Positions 41,301 to 48,783 of a stretch of DNA of 64,000 nt are shown piece after piece. Below the pieces are notes generated by a model. It saw only the letters and a list, made by a program, of their open reading frames with translations. It was not told the origin of the DNA and did no database searches. The first letter of the stretch is position 1; each line of letters begins with the position of its first letter. Origin of the DNA: Acidovorax sp. GW101-3H11. Its GTDB lineage: Bacteria; Pseudomonadota; Gammaproteobacteria; Burkholderiales; Burkholderiaceae_C. The stretch spans positions 525,716-589,715 of the forward strand of contig NZ_LUKZ01000009.1 in the NCBI RefSeq assembly GCF_001633105.1, written 5' to 3'. Position numbers and translations under genes: made by a program.

Positions 41301-41830
41301 CGGCGCTCCTTGTATTTGGAGACACCCGCAGCTTCTTCGAGGAACAGGCGCAGTTCCTCAGGGCGGCTTTCGATGATCCGGCTGATGGTGCCCTGGCCGA
41401 TGATGGCGTAGGCGCGCGGCCCAAGGCCGGTGCCCAGAAACACGTCCTGCACGTCGCGGCGGCGCACGGGCTGGTTGTTCAGGTAGTAGCTGCTGGTGCC
41501 GTCGCGCGTGAGCACGCGGCGCACCGCCACCTCGCCGTACTGGCCCCACTGGCCGCCCGCGCGGTGGTCGGAGTTGTCGAACACCAGCTCCACACTCGCA
41601 CGGCTGGCCTGCTTGCGGGTGGTGGTGCCACTGAAGATCACGTCCTGCATGCTCTCGCCGCGCAGCTCGCTGGCCTTGCTTTCGCCCAGCACCCAGCGCA
41701 CCGCATCCATGATGTTGGACTTGCCGCAGCCGTTCGGGCCCACCACGCCCACCAGTTGGCCGGGCAGCATGAAGTTGGTGGGTTCAGCGAACGACTTGAA
41801 ACCGGAAAGCTTGATGGAGGTAAGACGCAC
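38306..41830 (-). CDS. smc: Chromosome segregation protein SMC
   Basis: Condensin ATPase of 1174 residues. N-terminal Walker A GPNGCGKSNIMDAVRWVLGE (about 32-51), coiled coil (about 170-500), hinge (about 505-670, with the conserved FVPTGHAVSAHS area), second coiled coil (about 670-1000), then the C motif LLSGGEKALTAIALVFAIF and Walker B PFCLLDEVDAPLDDAN. The full set of ATPase residues is present and the length matches the family. The start is a GTG at 41830 (MRLTSIKLSGFKSFAEPT). The partners scpA and scpB are not in the window. First gene of the smc-zipA-membrane protein-ligA-PBP group. Confidence 0.97.
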   Translation of the reverse strand: MRLTSIKLSGFKSFAEPTNFMLPGQLVGVVGPNGCGKSNIMDAVRWVLGESKASELRGESMQDVIFSGTTTRKQASRASVELVFDNSDHRAGGQWGQYGEVAVRRVLTRDGTSSYYLNNQPVRRRDVQDVFLGTGLGPRAYAIIGQGTISRIIESRPEELRLFLEEAAGVSKYKERRRETENRLSDTRENLTRVEDILRELNANLEKLEKQAEVAAKYNTLHADATLKQHQLWFLKRAEAEEQQNKVRLDGLQAVNDLESRMADLRAVESDLETIRQAHYAAGDQVNQAQGKLYEATAEVGKLEAEIRYVVEGRQRVEQRLVQLAEQIAQWQARKEDADVELENLAGAGVDAEERAELLAAQVEEQAMQMPDLEEALRQAQARTAEQRSSVVQVQQQIGVLAAEQRSFDEQSRQLDARFERLRTDRNALAAPDEARLTNLREQLEEAQEIAETTAARLHELQESVPQLDDDRRARQQAVNSESARQAELSARMEALKALQEKVKTDGKLRPWLAKHGLDGLQGLWSRIHIEPGWENALEAALRERLAALEVGRLDMVRGFLGSGGNDAPPARLAFYSAPAAGHPETSSPHARLSDLLRLNDAGLRAVLVDWLQGCYTAPTLDDALARRSTLQPGEVVFVPTGHAVSAHSVSFYAQDSEQSGMLARAQEIEHLEKELRAQALIAEESRTALVRAEAAYADASQRLVAARREATETQSRAHELQVETLRLTQLAEQTRARSQQIDGDLAEVEAQLADLQERRVAAEARFEELDMQLADSQEREAQLGDKVIEAERKLTACREQQRTLERQAQEATFSQRSLEARRAELNRSIETATQQAKALADEEQRARDELARLSDAAAQGGLQAALEVKMEREKALGAQRSEYDDLTTKLRASDERRMQLERALDPLRARITEFQLKEQAARLGLEQYTTLLADAQADLEAVAQSITDGNVRVGGLQSEIDRLHREIAALGAVNLAALDELKLASERKIFLDAQTADLTEAMNTLEDAIRKIDGETRQLLSGTFDTVNGHFGRMFPELFGGGQAKLIITGDEILDSGVQVMAQPPGKKNQTIHLLSGGEKALTAIALVFAIFQLNPAPFCLLDEVDAPLDDANTERYAKLVSSMSKGTQFLFISHNKIAMEMAEQLIGVTMQEQGVSRIVAVDMESALSMADA

Positions 41831-42008
41831 GGGTCAGGGGGCGGGCAAAAATGGGAGAAGCGGGGATGGGAAGCTGCGCCGGACGGGCGTTCCGGCGGGG
41901 AACACGCTGGCTGCAGCCACGGCGGAATGATACCGCGCCGCCTGCGTGCCCCCTTGCCCTGGCGGCTTGGGGCGGCTCCCTAAGCCGTGTATTGCGGAAA
42001 CATTTGGT

Positions 42009-42066
42009 TAAAACAGGCCTTGCCGCGCATCCAGCATGGCTTTATAGCTATCAATTTTGAATACCT
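42009..42066 (+). repeat. AGCTATCAAAA-type short element, copy E (intergenic)
   Basis: Contains AGGCCTTGCCGCGCATCCAG then CATGGCTTTATAGCTATCAA. The copy at 53164 carries GGCCCCTTCCGCGCATCCAT then CATCCCTTTATAGCTATCAA, nearly the same over 40 bases. It occupies the 294-bp gap between smc and the CHASE-PAS-GGDEF-EAL gene, which holds nothing else I recognise. Confidence 0.7.
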
Positions 42067-42124
42067 ATACCCTGCCGGATAACCCGGCAAACAGCGCGCG
42101 GAAAGCCCCTGCCCCGCCCGGCGT

Positions 42125-45100
42125 TCAGGCCTGGGGCGGCAACCCGTCCACCGCATTGGTGCGGCGCACCAGGGCCTCAAACTCGGCCACGGGCAGCGGG
42201 GGGCTCAGCAGGTAGCCCTGCCAGGCATGGCAGTGGTGCCGCTCCAGAAACTCGCGCTGGGCCTCGGTTTCCACCCCTTCGGCGATCACGCGCAGGCCCA
42301 GGCTGGTGCCCAGGGCCACCACGGTGCGGGCAATGGCGGCGTCGTTGGGGTCGGTGAGCACGTCGCGCACAAAGCTCTGGTCGATCTTGAGCTGGTCGAG
42401 CGGCAAGCGCTTGAGGTAGCTCAGCGACGAATAGCCAGTGCCGAAGTCGTCCAGCGAAAAGCCCACGCCGTAGCCCTTGAGCTGGCCCATCTTGTCGATG
42501 GTGTCTTCCACGTCTTCCAGCAGCAGGCCTTCGGTCATCTCCAGCTTGAGCTGGCGGCCGTCGGCCCCGGCACCGGCCAGCGCGGCCAGCACCTGGGCCA
42601 CAAAGCCGCTCTGGTGGAACTGGCGCGGGCTCACGTTGACGGCCAGGCTCAAAGGCGCCAGTGCGGGTTGCAGCGCCCACGACGCGAGGCACTGGCAGGC
42701 CGTTTTCAGCACCCATTCGCCCAGCGGCAAGATGAGCCCGGTTTCTTCGGCCAGCGGGATGAAATGGGCGGGCGACACGAACCCGTCGCGCGGGTGGCGC
42801 CAGCGCAGCAGGGCCTCGGCACCAATGATGCGGCCATGGTCGATCTGCGGCTGGTAGTACAGCTCGAACTGCCCCTGGGCCAGGCCAGTGCGCATGTCCA
42901 GCTCCAGCGCAGCCCGCGCGCTCACGGCGGCCTGCATCTTGGGGTCATAGAAACGCAGGGTGTCGCGGCCCGCGTCCTTGGCCTGGTAGAGCGCCAGGTC
43001 GGCGCGCTTGAGCAGCTCGTCCGCCGTCTCGCGCATGCCGCTGAACACCGCCACGCCCATGCTCAGCGAGCTGTGGTGTGTGTCGCCGTCAAGCAGGTAG
43101 GGCTCACGCAGCACGGACAGGATGCGCTGGCCCACTTCTTCGCCGCGTGCCGCCGCCTCTTCGGGGCTGGCGCCCAGGTCTTCCAGCACCACCACAAACT
43201 CGTCGCCACCCTGGCGGGCCACGGTGTCGTCCTCGTGCACACAGCCGCGCAGGCGGTGCGCCACCTGCAAAAGCAAGGTGTCGCCCCGGTCATGGCCCCG
43301 GGTTTCGTTGAGGGTCTTGAAGTTGTCCAGGTCCAGCATCAAAAGCGCACCGCTGCGGTGGTGGCGGGCGCTGGTGGCCAGTGCCTGCTGCAGCCGGTCC
43401 ATCAGCAGGCGCCGGTTGGGCAGGCGGGTGAGCGGGTCGTAATACGCCAGGATGTTGATCTCTTCCTCGGCGGCCTTGTGCTGGCTCAGGTCCTGCATGG
43501 TGATGAGGCGCCCGCCATCGACAAAGATGCCGGAGATCTCCACCGGCTTGAGCTTGCCGTCGGCGCACCGGATGGTGTACTCGGCTGCAGGAATCACGCC
43601 CTGGTTTCTGGCATTGATCAGCTCTTGCCGGATGGCATCGCGCTCCACCGCATCCGGGTAGGCACGCTGCCACCAGGTGTCCACGTCGGGGACTTCTTCC
43701 TGGGTGTAGCCACAGATCTGCACATAACGCTCGTTGCGGAAGCTGATGAGGCCGTCCTCCTGCACCAGGCACAAACCCATGGGCAGGCGCTCCAGGATGC
43801 TGCGCAAGCGCTGCTCGTTGGCGCGCAGGGTTTCTTCCATGCGCTTGCGCGAGGTGATGTCCTGCACCACGGCGATGTGGTGGCCGGTGAACCACATCGA
43901 CGACACGGTGAGGTCGCCCCAGACCACATGCCCGTCCTTGTGGATGTAGCGTTTTTCGAGGCGGTACTCGGGCAGGTCGCCGCTCTTGAGGCGCCGCACC
44001 TGGGCCATGTCGGCGGCCAGGTCGTCGGGGTGGGTGAGGCTCTGGAAGGTCTTGCCCAGCAACTCCTGCACGCTGTAGCCCAGGATGTCGGCATAGCGCT
44101 GGTTGGCGCGCAAAAACTGGCCGGTGTCGGAATCCACCTGAGCCACCCCCACGGTGGCCTGGTTGAACAGGGCACCAAACCGCTCTTCGCTCTCGCGCCG
44201 GGCGTCGTCTGACACCTGGGCGCGCACCAGCGCCAGGGTGCGCTGGCGCACCAGCAGCCCCACCGTGGACGCGGCCAGCAGCGACACCAGCACACCGGCC
44301 AGCCCCGCCAACAGCGGCAGCCGCGCCTCTTGCTGCGTCAGGAACGAGCGTGTGGGATAAAACGTGAGCTGCCAGCGCCGGTCGTGCACCACCAGGTCAC
44401 GCACCAGGGGCCGCGCGCCGGGCAGGCCGGGCGAGGTCTGCTCCAGCAGCGGGCGCACCGTGGTGTCGCGGGCGTCCGTGCGCACCGGGCCCTGGTCGGT
44501 CATGGCCACGGCGATGCCGTTCAGAAAGCCCTGGCTGCCGAGGCCCTGCACCAGGTCGTACACCCGCAGGGTAGAGGCCACGGCCCCCACAAACCGCTGC
44601 TCGGCCGTGCCCGCCGTGGGGTCGAACACCGGCACGCGGATCACGATGCCCTGGCGGTATTTTTCTTCCTGGATCAGGTCGAACGGCGCCGACACCACGG
44701 TCTGGCCGCTGTCGCGGCTGTAGCGCATGGCCGCCAGGTTGGTGGGTTGGGCGCTGATGTCCAGGCCCAGCACCCCTTCGTTGCCCACCATGGGCCAGAG
44801 GTACTCGGCCACAAAGTACTCGGCACGCTCGCCCGGCGGGTGGATGCGGAAGTTGGGGAAGCCATCGGGCGAAAGCGAGGTGTCCACCCGCACGCGGGCC
44901 TCGTAGGCTTCGCGTTCCGGGCCTGGCACCCAGCGGGTGAACGACAGGTTGCGCACCCCCGGGTAACGTTGGCCCACTTCCATCTCGCTGGCGGCGCGCT
45001 CGAAGTCCAGCCGCGACAGATGGGGGTTGGCGGTGAACAGGCCCCGCAGGCAGTTGACCACCTCAGTGTCCCCGGTGATGCGCTGGCTCAACGCATCGGA

Positions 45101-45205
45101 AAAAGCCCGCGCCTCCTGCACAAACCGCGCTTCGTCAATTTGTGCCATCGAATCCGCCTGGTGCGCTCCCAGCCACAGGCTCAGGCCCAGCCCCAGCACG
45201 GCCAC
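42125..45205 (-). CDS. CHASE-PAS-PAS-GGDEF-EAL cyclic-di-GMP signalling protein
   Basis: About 1026 residues: an N-terminal hydrophobic segment, periplasmic CHASE domain (about 25-255; RYPGVRNLSFTRWVPGPE), membrane helix (LLAGLAGVLVSLLAASTVGLLV about 295-316), two PAS domains (about 335-455 and 460-580), GGDEF domain with RQGGDEF (HEDD instead of RxxD upstream, so no classic inhibitory site) and an EAL domain with intact EALLRW and DDFGTGYSSL. The first usable start in this frame is the GTG at 45205, which falls inside the first hydrophobic helix; an in-frame TGA lies at 45296-45298. The 30 codons between have no ATG, GTG or TTG, so translation probably begins earlier at a rare start, or the GTG is right with a short helix. 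Confidence 0.88.
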   Translation of the reverse strand: MAVLGLGLSLWLGAHQADSMAQIDEARFVQEARAFSDALSQRITGDTEVVNCLRGLFTANPHLSRLDFERAASEMEVGQRYPGVRNLSFTRWVPGPEREAYEARVRVDTSLSPDGFPNFRIHPPGERAEYFVAEYLWPMVGNEGVLGLDISAQPTNLAAMRYSRDSGQTVVSAPFDLIQEEKYRQGIVIRVPVFDPTAGTAEQRFVGAVASTLRVYDLVQGLGSQGFLNGIAVAMTDQGPVRTDARDTTVRPLLEQTSPGLPGARPLVRDLVVHDRRWQLTFYPTRSFLTQQEARLPLLAGLAGVLVSLLAASTVGLLVRQRTLALVRAQVSDDARRESEERFGALFNQATVGVAQVDSDTGQFLRANQRYADILGYSVQELLGKTFQSLTHPDDLAADMAQVRRLKSGDLPEYRLEKRYIHKDGHVVWGDLTVSSMWFTGHHIAVVQDITSRKRMEETLRANEQRLRSILERLPMGLCLVQEDGLISFRNERYVQICGYTQEEVPDVDTWWQRAYPDAVERDAIRQELINARNQGVIPAAEYTIRCADGKLKPVEISGIFVDGGRLITMQDLSQHKAAEEEINILAYYDPLTRLPNRRLLMDRLQQALATSARHHRSGALLMLDLDNFKTLNETRGHDRGDTLLLQVAHRLRGCVHEDDTVARQGGDEFVVVLEDLGASPEEAAARGEEVGQRILSVLREPYLLDGDTHHSSLSMGVAVFSGMRETADELLKRADLALYQAKDAGRDTLRFYDPKMQAAVSARAALELDMRTGLAQGQFELYYQPQIDHGRIIGAEALLRWRHPRDGFVSPAHFIPLAEETGLILPLGEWVLKTACQCLASWALQPALAPLSLAVNVSPRQFHQSGFVAQVLAALAGAGADGRQLKLEMTEGLLLEDVEDTIDKMGQLKGYGVGFSLDDFGTGYSSLSYLKRLPLDQLKIDQSFVRDVLTDPNDAAIARTVVALGTSLGLRVIAEGVETEAQREFLERHHCHAWQGYLLSPPLPVAEFEALVRRTNAVDGLPPQA

Positions 45206-45484
45206 GCCCAGGCCAGACCACCAGTGCCTGTAGCGGCCGGGCGCAAGCGGGCCGGCCGGGAGGGGGGAACTCGGGGGGAGGGTCAGACGAATGCCTCAGC
45301 CGGGGAGCAGGTTGGTGGGACGCCAGCCAAGCAACAAGTCGGCCAGCCAGAGCGGGATGGACGCAGGATAGCGGCAAACCTGGCCCAGCGGCACCAACAT
45401 TTTGTTATCGCGCAACATTCGATAAAAAAGTGCCGTCTCCGCAGCACTGTCATGCCTTGCATGCTATGAAATGATGAGCATATT

Positions 45485-46945
45485 TCATGACCGATGGGTC
45501 GCGGTTTGCGGCGCAGCCACCGGATACGGGGCAAAACGGCTGTGGTTCTCATTCACATCCAGCGCCCGCCCGATGGGTGGGAACGCGCGCTGCGGGCAGG
45601 CGTCGCGCTCGCATACCTTGCAGCCCATGCCGATGGGCACGGCGGCCTCGGGGTTGGCCAGGTCGAGCCCGCGGGAGTACACCAGCTGCGGCGCATGGCG
45701 GATGTCGCAGCCCAGCGCCACCGAGAACTCCTTGCCCGGCACGCCCCACCCGCCCCCGCCGCGCGCCACGGTGCGCGCCACCCACAGGTAGGCGCGGCCA
45801 TCGGGCATGCGCGCCACCTGCGGCACGGTGCGCCCGGGCTGGGCAAAGGCCTCGTACACATTCCACAGCGGGCAGGTGCCGCCGATCTTGCTGAAGTGGA
45901 AATGTGTGGCCGACTGCCGCTTGCTGATGTTGCCCGCGCGGTCCACCCGGATGAAGAAGAACGGCACGCCCCGCGCACTGGGCCGCTGCAACGTAGACAG
46001 GCGGTGGCACACGGTCTCGAAACCCACGCCAAACTGGTGGCCGAGCCGGTCGATGTCGTAGTGCGCCGCCTCGGCCGCGCGCAAGAAGGCGGTGTAGGGC
46101 AGCACCAGCGCCCCCGCAAAGTAGTTGGCCAGGCCAATGCGCGCCAGCGCCCGGGCCTGGTCGCTCGACAAACCCGCGCTGTCGGCCAGGCGCTGCAGCT
46201 CAGCACCCTGCTCCAGAAACGCCAGCTGCGTCGCCATCTGAAACGCGCGCTGCCCGCGCTCCAGCCCCGCCGCCAGCTGCAGCAGCCCGGTGTCGGCCTG
46301 GAACACACGCTGTGCCTGCCCCGGCAGGTCGGCCACATCCACCACGCGCACGCCATGGGCGGCGAGCAGGCGCTGGGCCAGCGCCTCGTCGGCGCGGCCG
46401 GGCAGCAGGCCCCAGTCGGCGGCGCACTGCTCGGCCGCGTCGTCCAGCTCGGCAATGTGGTTCTGGCGCGCAAAGAAGAAGTCGCGCACCTCTTCATAGG
46501 CCATGGGCGGGTGGTGGGCCATGGCGCCCTCCCCGCCCCGGTCATTGCCCAGGGCGGCCAGGCGTTCAAGCGCCTGGCGGTGCCGCTGGTGCAGCGCGAG
46601 CAATGTGCGGGCCACGGCGGGCATGCCAGCGGCCAGCTCGCGGATCTCGGCCAGAGACACGGCTTCGCCCGCGCCCTCCCCGCCCAGACCTGCGGGCAGG
46701 TCTGCCAGCACCTCGCGCAAGCCGGTGATCAGGCGCGCCTCGTCGTCGTCGGAGAAGCGCTGCACATCCACGCCAAACACGGCGTTGATCTTGAGCAGCA
46801 CGGGCACCGTGAGCGGGCGCTGGTTCTGCTCCAGCTGGTTGAGGTAGCTGGCCGACAGGTCCAAGGCCCGGGCCAGCGCAATCTGGGTCATGCCGCGCTC
46901 TTCGCGCAGGCGGCGCAGGCGCACACCCATGAAGGTTTTTTTCAT
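45485..46945 (-). CDS. ScfR-type (short-chain fatty acyl) XRE-family transcriptional regulator
   Basis: A 486-residue regulator with an N-terminal XRE helix-turn-helix (LRRLREERGMTQIALARAL, LDLSASYLNQLEQNQRPLT, about 8-60), a middle region with an ImmA/IrrE-like metallopeptidase-type fold (about 180-290; FQMATQLAFLEQG) and a C-terminal conserved domain with Cys motifs (GGTCPLWNVYEAF, GCDIR, GMGCKVCERDACPQR), the layout of the RamB/ScfR family that senses propionyl- or acetyl-CoA metabolism. It is divergent from the thioesterase-prpC-acnD-prpF genes, whose 125-bp intergenic region has RamB-like boxes. ATG at 46945 (MKKTFMGVRL). It is likely the local regulator in place of the NtrC-type PrpR of enterics. 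Confidence 0.87.
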   Translation of the reverse strand: MKKTFMGVRLRRLREERGMTQIALARALDLSASYLNQLEQNQRPLTVPVLLKINAVFGVDVQRFSDDDEARLITGLREVLADLPAGLGGEGAGEAVSLAEIRELAAGMPAVARTLLALHQRHRQALERLAALGNDRGGEGAMAHHPPMAYEEVRDFFFARQNHIAELDDAAEQCAADWGLLPGRADEALAQRLLAAHGVRVVDVADLPGQAQRVFQADTGLLQLAAGLERGQRAFQMATQLAFLEQGAELQRLADSAGLSSDQARALARIGLANYFAGALVLPYTAFLRAAEAAHYDIDRLGHQFGVGFETVCHRLSTLQRPSARGVPFFFIRVDRAGNISKRQSATHFHFSKIGGTCPLWNVYEAFAQPGRTVPQVARMPDGRAYLWVARTVARGGGGWGVPGKEFSVALGCDIRHAPQLVYSRGLDLANPEAAVPIGMGCKVCERDACPQRAFPPIGRALDVNENHSRFAPYPVAAPQTATHRS

Positions 46946-46977
46946 TGTTTCTTTCGGCAGTGGGGTGGCGCCATTCA

Positions 46978-47068
46978 TTCGCAAACTTTGCAAATCACTG
47001 CCGCCACCTTCGCAATCATTCGCCAATTCAGCCCTTACGGAGGGGTGCCATTGTGCGTAAATTGCGAA
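46978..47068. promoter_or_regulatory. Three TTCGCAA-type boxes between the ScfR regulator and the prp genes
   Basis: Box 1 (46978-46994) reads TTCGCAAACTTTGCAAA and includes AAACTTTGCAAA, the RamB-type operator as I recall it. Box 2 (47009-47026) begins TTCGCAATCATTCGCC; box 3 (47051-47068, opposite strand) ends in TTGCGAA. All share TTCGCAA. Box 3 ends 2 bp before the thioesterase ATG and box 1 lies 33 bp from the regulator start, so control of both directions is plausible. Confidence 0.6.
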
Positions 47069-47070
47069 GC

Positions 47071-47466
47071 ATGACAACCCCTCAAGGCACCGTCGAGCTG
47101 ACGGAGATCGTCTTCCCCACCATCGCCAACCACTACGGCACGCTGTTCGGCGGCAACGCCTTGCAGCTCATGGCCAAGGCGGCGTTTCTGGCAGCGCGCG
47201 GCGCCGCACAGCGCGATGTGGTGATGGCGGGCGTGACGGATGTGTGCTTTCTGGCCCCCGTGCCCGTGGGCCATGTGCTCACGCTGCGCGCCTGGGTCAG
47301 CCGCATCGGGCGCAGCTCGCTCACCGTGTGTGTGACCGGCCTGGCCGCCACGCTGGGCTCGCCACCTGAGGAGGTGCTGAAGGGAATTTTTGAAATGGTG
47401 GCGGTGGATGGCAAAGGCCGCCCCGCCGCCATCACCAACGCCTATGCAAACCAGGAGACCGCATGA
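47071..47466 (+). CDS. Acyl-CoA thioesterase (hotdog fold, YciA-like)
   Basis: A 131-residue single hotdog-fold thioesterase. The sequence [21 protein letters not shown] has the catalytic Asn/Gly region of YciA/BFIT-type enzymes, followed by [17 protein letters not shown] and [13 protein letters not shown] at 47071 gives a normal-length protein; upstream codons run through operator sequence. Its stop overlaps the prpC start (ATGA), placing it first in the prp unit. A role in releasing CoA from accumulated propionyl- or methylcitryl-related CoA esters is reasonable but unproven. Confidence 0.85.
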   Translation: MTTPQGTVELTEIVFPTIANHYGTLFGGNALQLMAKAAFLAARGAAQRDVVMAGVTDVCFLAPVPVGHVLTLRAWVSRIGRSSLTVCVTGLAATLGSPPEEVLKGIFEMVAVDGKGRPAAITNAYANQETA

Positions 47467-48620
47467 CTACCACCGTTGAAACCCCGGGCTTCAAGCCCAA
47501 GAAGTCCGTCGCGCTCTCGGGCGTGACCGCCGGTAACACCGCCCTGTGCACCGTGGGCCGCACGGGCAACGACCTGCACTACCGGGGCTACGACATCCTC
47601 GACATTGCCGAGGTCTGCGAGTTTGAAGAAATCGCCCACCTGCTGGTGCACGGCAAGCTGCCCACACGCGCCGAACTGCGCGCCTACAAGGCCAAGCTCA
47701 AGGCCCTGCGCGGCCTGCCGCTGTCAGTCAAGCAGGCGCTGGAACAACTGCCCGCCGCCAGCCACCCCATGGACGTGATGCGCACGGGCGTCTCGGCCCT
47801 GGGCTGCGCGCTGCCCGAAAAGGACGACCACAACCTGCCCGGCGCGCGCGACATTGCCGACCGGTTGATGGCATCACTGGGCTCCATGCTGCTCTACTGG
47901 TACCACTGGGCCAGCTCGGGCCGCCGCATCGAGGTAGAGACCGATGACGACTCCATCGGCGCGCACTTCTTGCACCTGCTGCACGGCACCCCACCCAGCG
48001 CGGCCTGGGAGCGCGCCATGCACACCTCGCTCAACCTGTATGCCGAGCACGAGTTCAACGCCAGCACCTTCACCGCCCGCGTGGTGGCTGGCACGGGCAG
48101 CGACATGTACTCGGCCATCACCGGCGCCATTGGTGCGCTGCGCGGCCCCAAGCACGGCGGCGCCAACGAGGTGGCCTTCGAGATCCAGAAACGCTACGAC
48201 AGCCCCGACGAGGCCGAGGCCGATATCCGCCGCCGCGTGGACGCCAAAGAGGTGGTCATAGGATTCGGCCACCCGGTCTACACCGTGAGCGACCCGCGCA
48301 ACGTGGTCATCAAGGGCGTGGCGCACAACTTGTCGCAAGAGGCGGGCAGCACCAAGATGTTCGACATTGCCGAGCGGCTGGAATCTGTGATGTGGGAGGT
48401 CAAAAAGATGTTCCCCAACCTCGACTGGTTCAGCGCCGTGAGCTACCACATGATGGGCGTGCCCACCGCCATGTTCACGCCGCTGTTCGTCATTGCGCGC
48501 ACCAGCGGGTGGGCGGCGCACATCATCGAGCAGCGCATCGACAACAAGATCATCCGGCCGAGTGCGAACTACACCGGGCCCGAAGACCTGGTGTTTGTGC
48601 CCATCGAACACCGCGCTTGA
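47463..48620 (+). CDS. prpC: 2-methylcitrate synthase PrpC
   Basis: Citrate-synthase-family enzyme (385 residues) condensing propionyl-CoA and oxaloacetate. Active-site segments: [20 protein letters not shown] (catalytic His and Asp area), [26 protein letters not shown] and the Asp of the C-terminal [13 protein letters not shown] stretch. [22 protein letters not shown] is typical of PrpC rather than GltA. Overlaps the thioesterase stop by 4 bp. It is followed by a 163-bp gap filled by an inverted pair of C/T-rich repeats, then acnD. Confidence 0.95.
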   Translation: MTTTVETPGFKPKKSVALSGVTAGNTALCTVGRTGNDLHYRGYDILDIAEVCEFEEIAHLLVHGKLPTRAELRAYKAKLKALRGLPLSVKQALEQLPAASHPMDVMRTGVSALGCALPEKDDHNLPGARDIADRLMASLGSMLLYWYHWASSGRRIEVETDDDSIGAHFLHLLHGTPPSAAWERAMHTSLNLYAEHEFNASTFTARVVAGTGSDMYSAITGAIGALRGPKHGGANEVAFEIQKRYDSPDEAEADIRRRVDAKEVVIGFGHPVYTVSDPRNVVIKGVAHNLSQEAGSTKMFDIAERLESVMWEVKKMFPNLDWFSAVSYHMMGVPTAMFTPLFVIARTSGWAAHIIEQRIDNKIIRPSANYTGPEDLVFVPIEHRA

Positions 48621-48640
48621 ATCTCGCCTCCCCTTTCTTC

Positions 48641-48680
48641 CTCCCTCTCCCCTCGCGGGAGAGGGCCGGGGAGAGGGGGT
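48641..48680 (+). repeat. C/T-rich palindromic repeat R1
   Basis: Runs CTCCCTCTCCCCTCGCGGGA then GAGGGCCGGGGAGAGGGGG. The first half is itself a hairpin (CCCTCTCCC pairing with GGGAGAGGG). Plus orientation is defined here as '...CGCGGGAGAGGG-CCGGGG-AGAGGGGG'. Confidence 0.8.
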
Positions 48681-48708
48681 GAACCCGCACAGCGTCACCT
48701 TGCAACCG

Positions 48709-48744
48709 CCCCCTCTCCCCCAACCCCTCTCCCGCGAGGGGGAG
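48709..48744 (-). repeat. C/T-rich palindromic repeat R2 (inverted to R1)
   Basis: CCCCCTCTCCCCCAACCCCT then CTCCCGCGAGGGGGAG: the reverse complement of R1 with few changes, 28 bp from it. R1 and R2 together can fold into one long stem between prpC and acnD. Confidence 0.8.
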
Positions 48745-48783
48745 TGAACAGCCGGGCGCCAGAATGCCCCGCCACTTCAGCCC

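Noticed and set aside
42125-45205. Degenerate, inactive EAL domain
   Set aside because: EALLRW, DDFGTGYSSL and later acidic residues are intact, so loss of activity is not supported; only the inhibitory site before GGDEF is missing.
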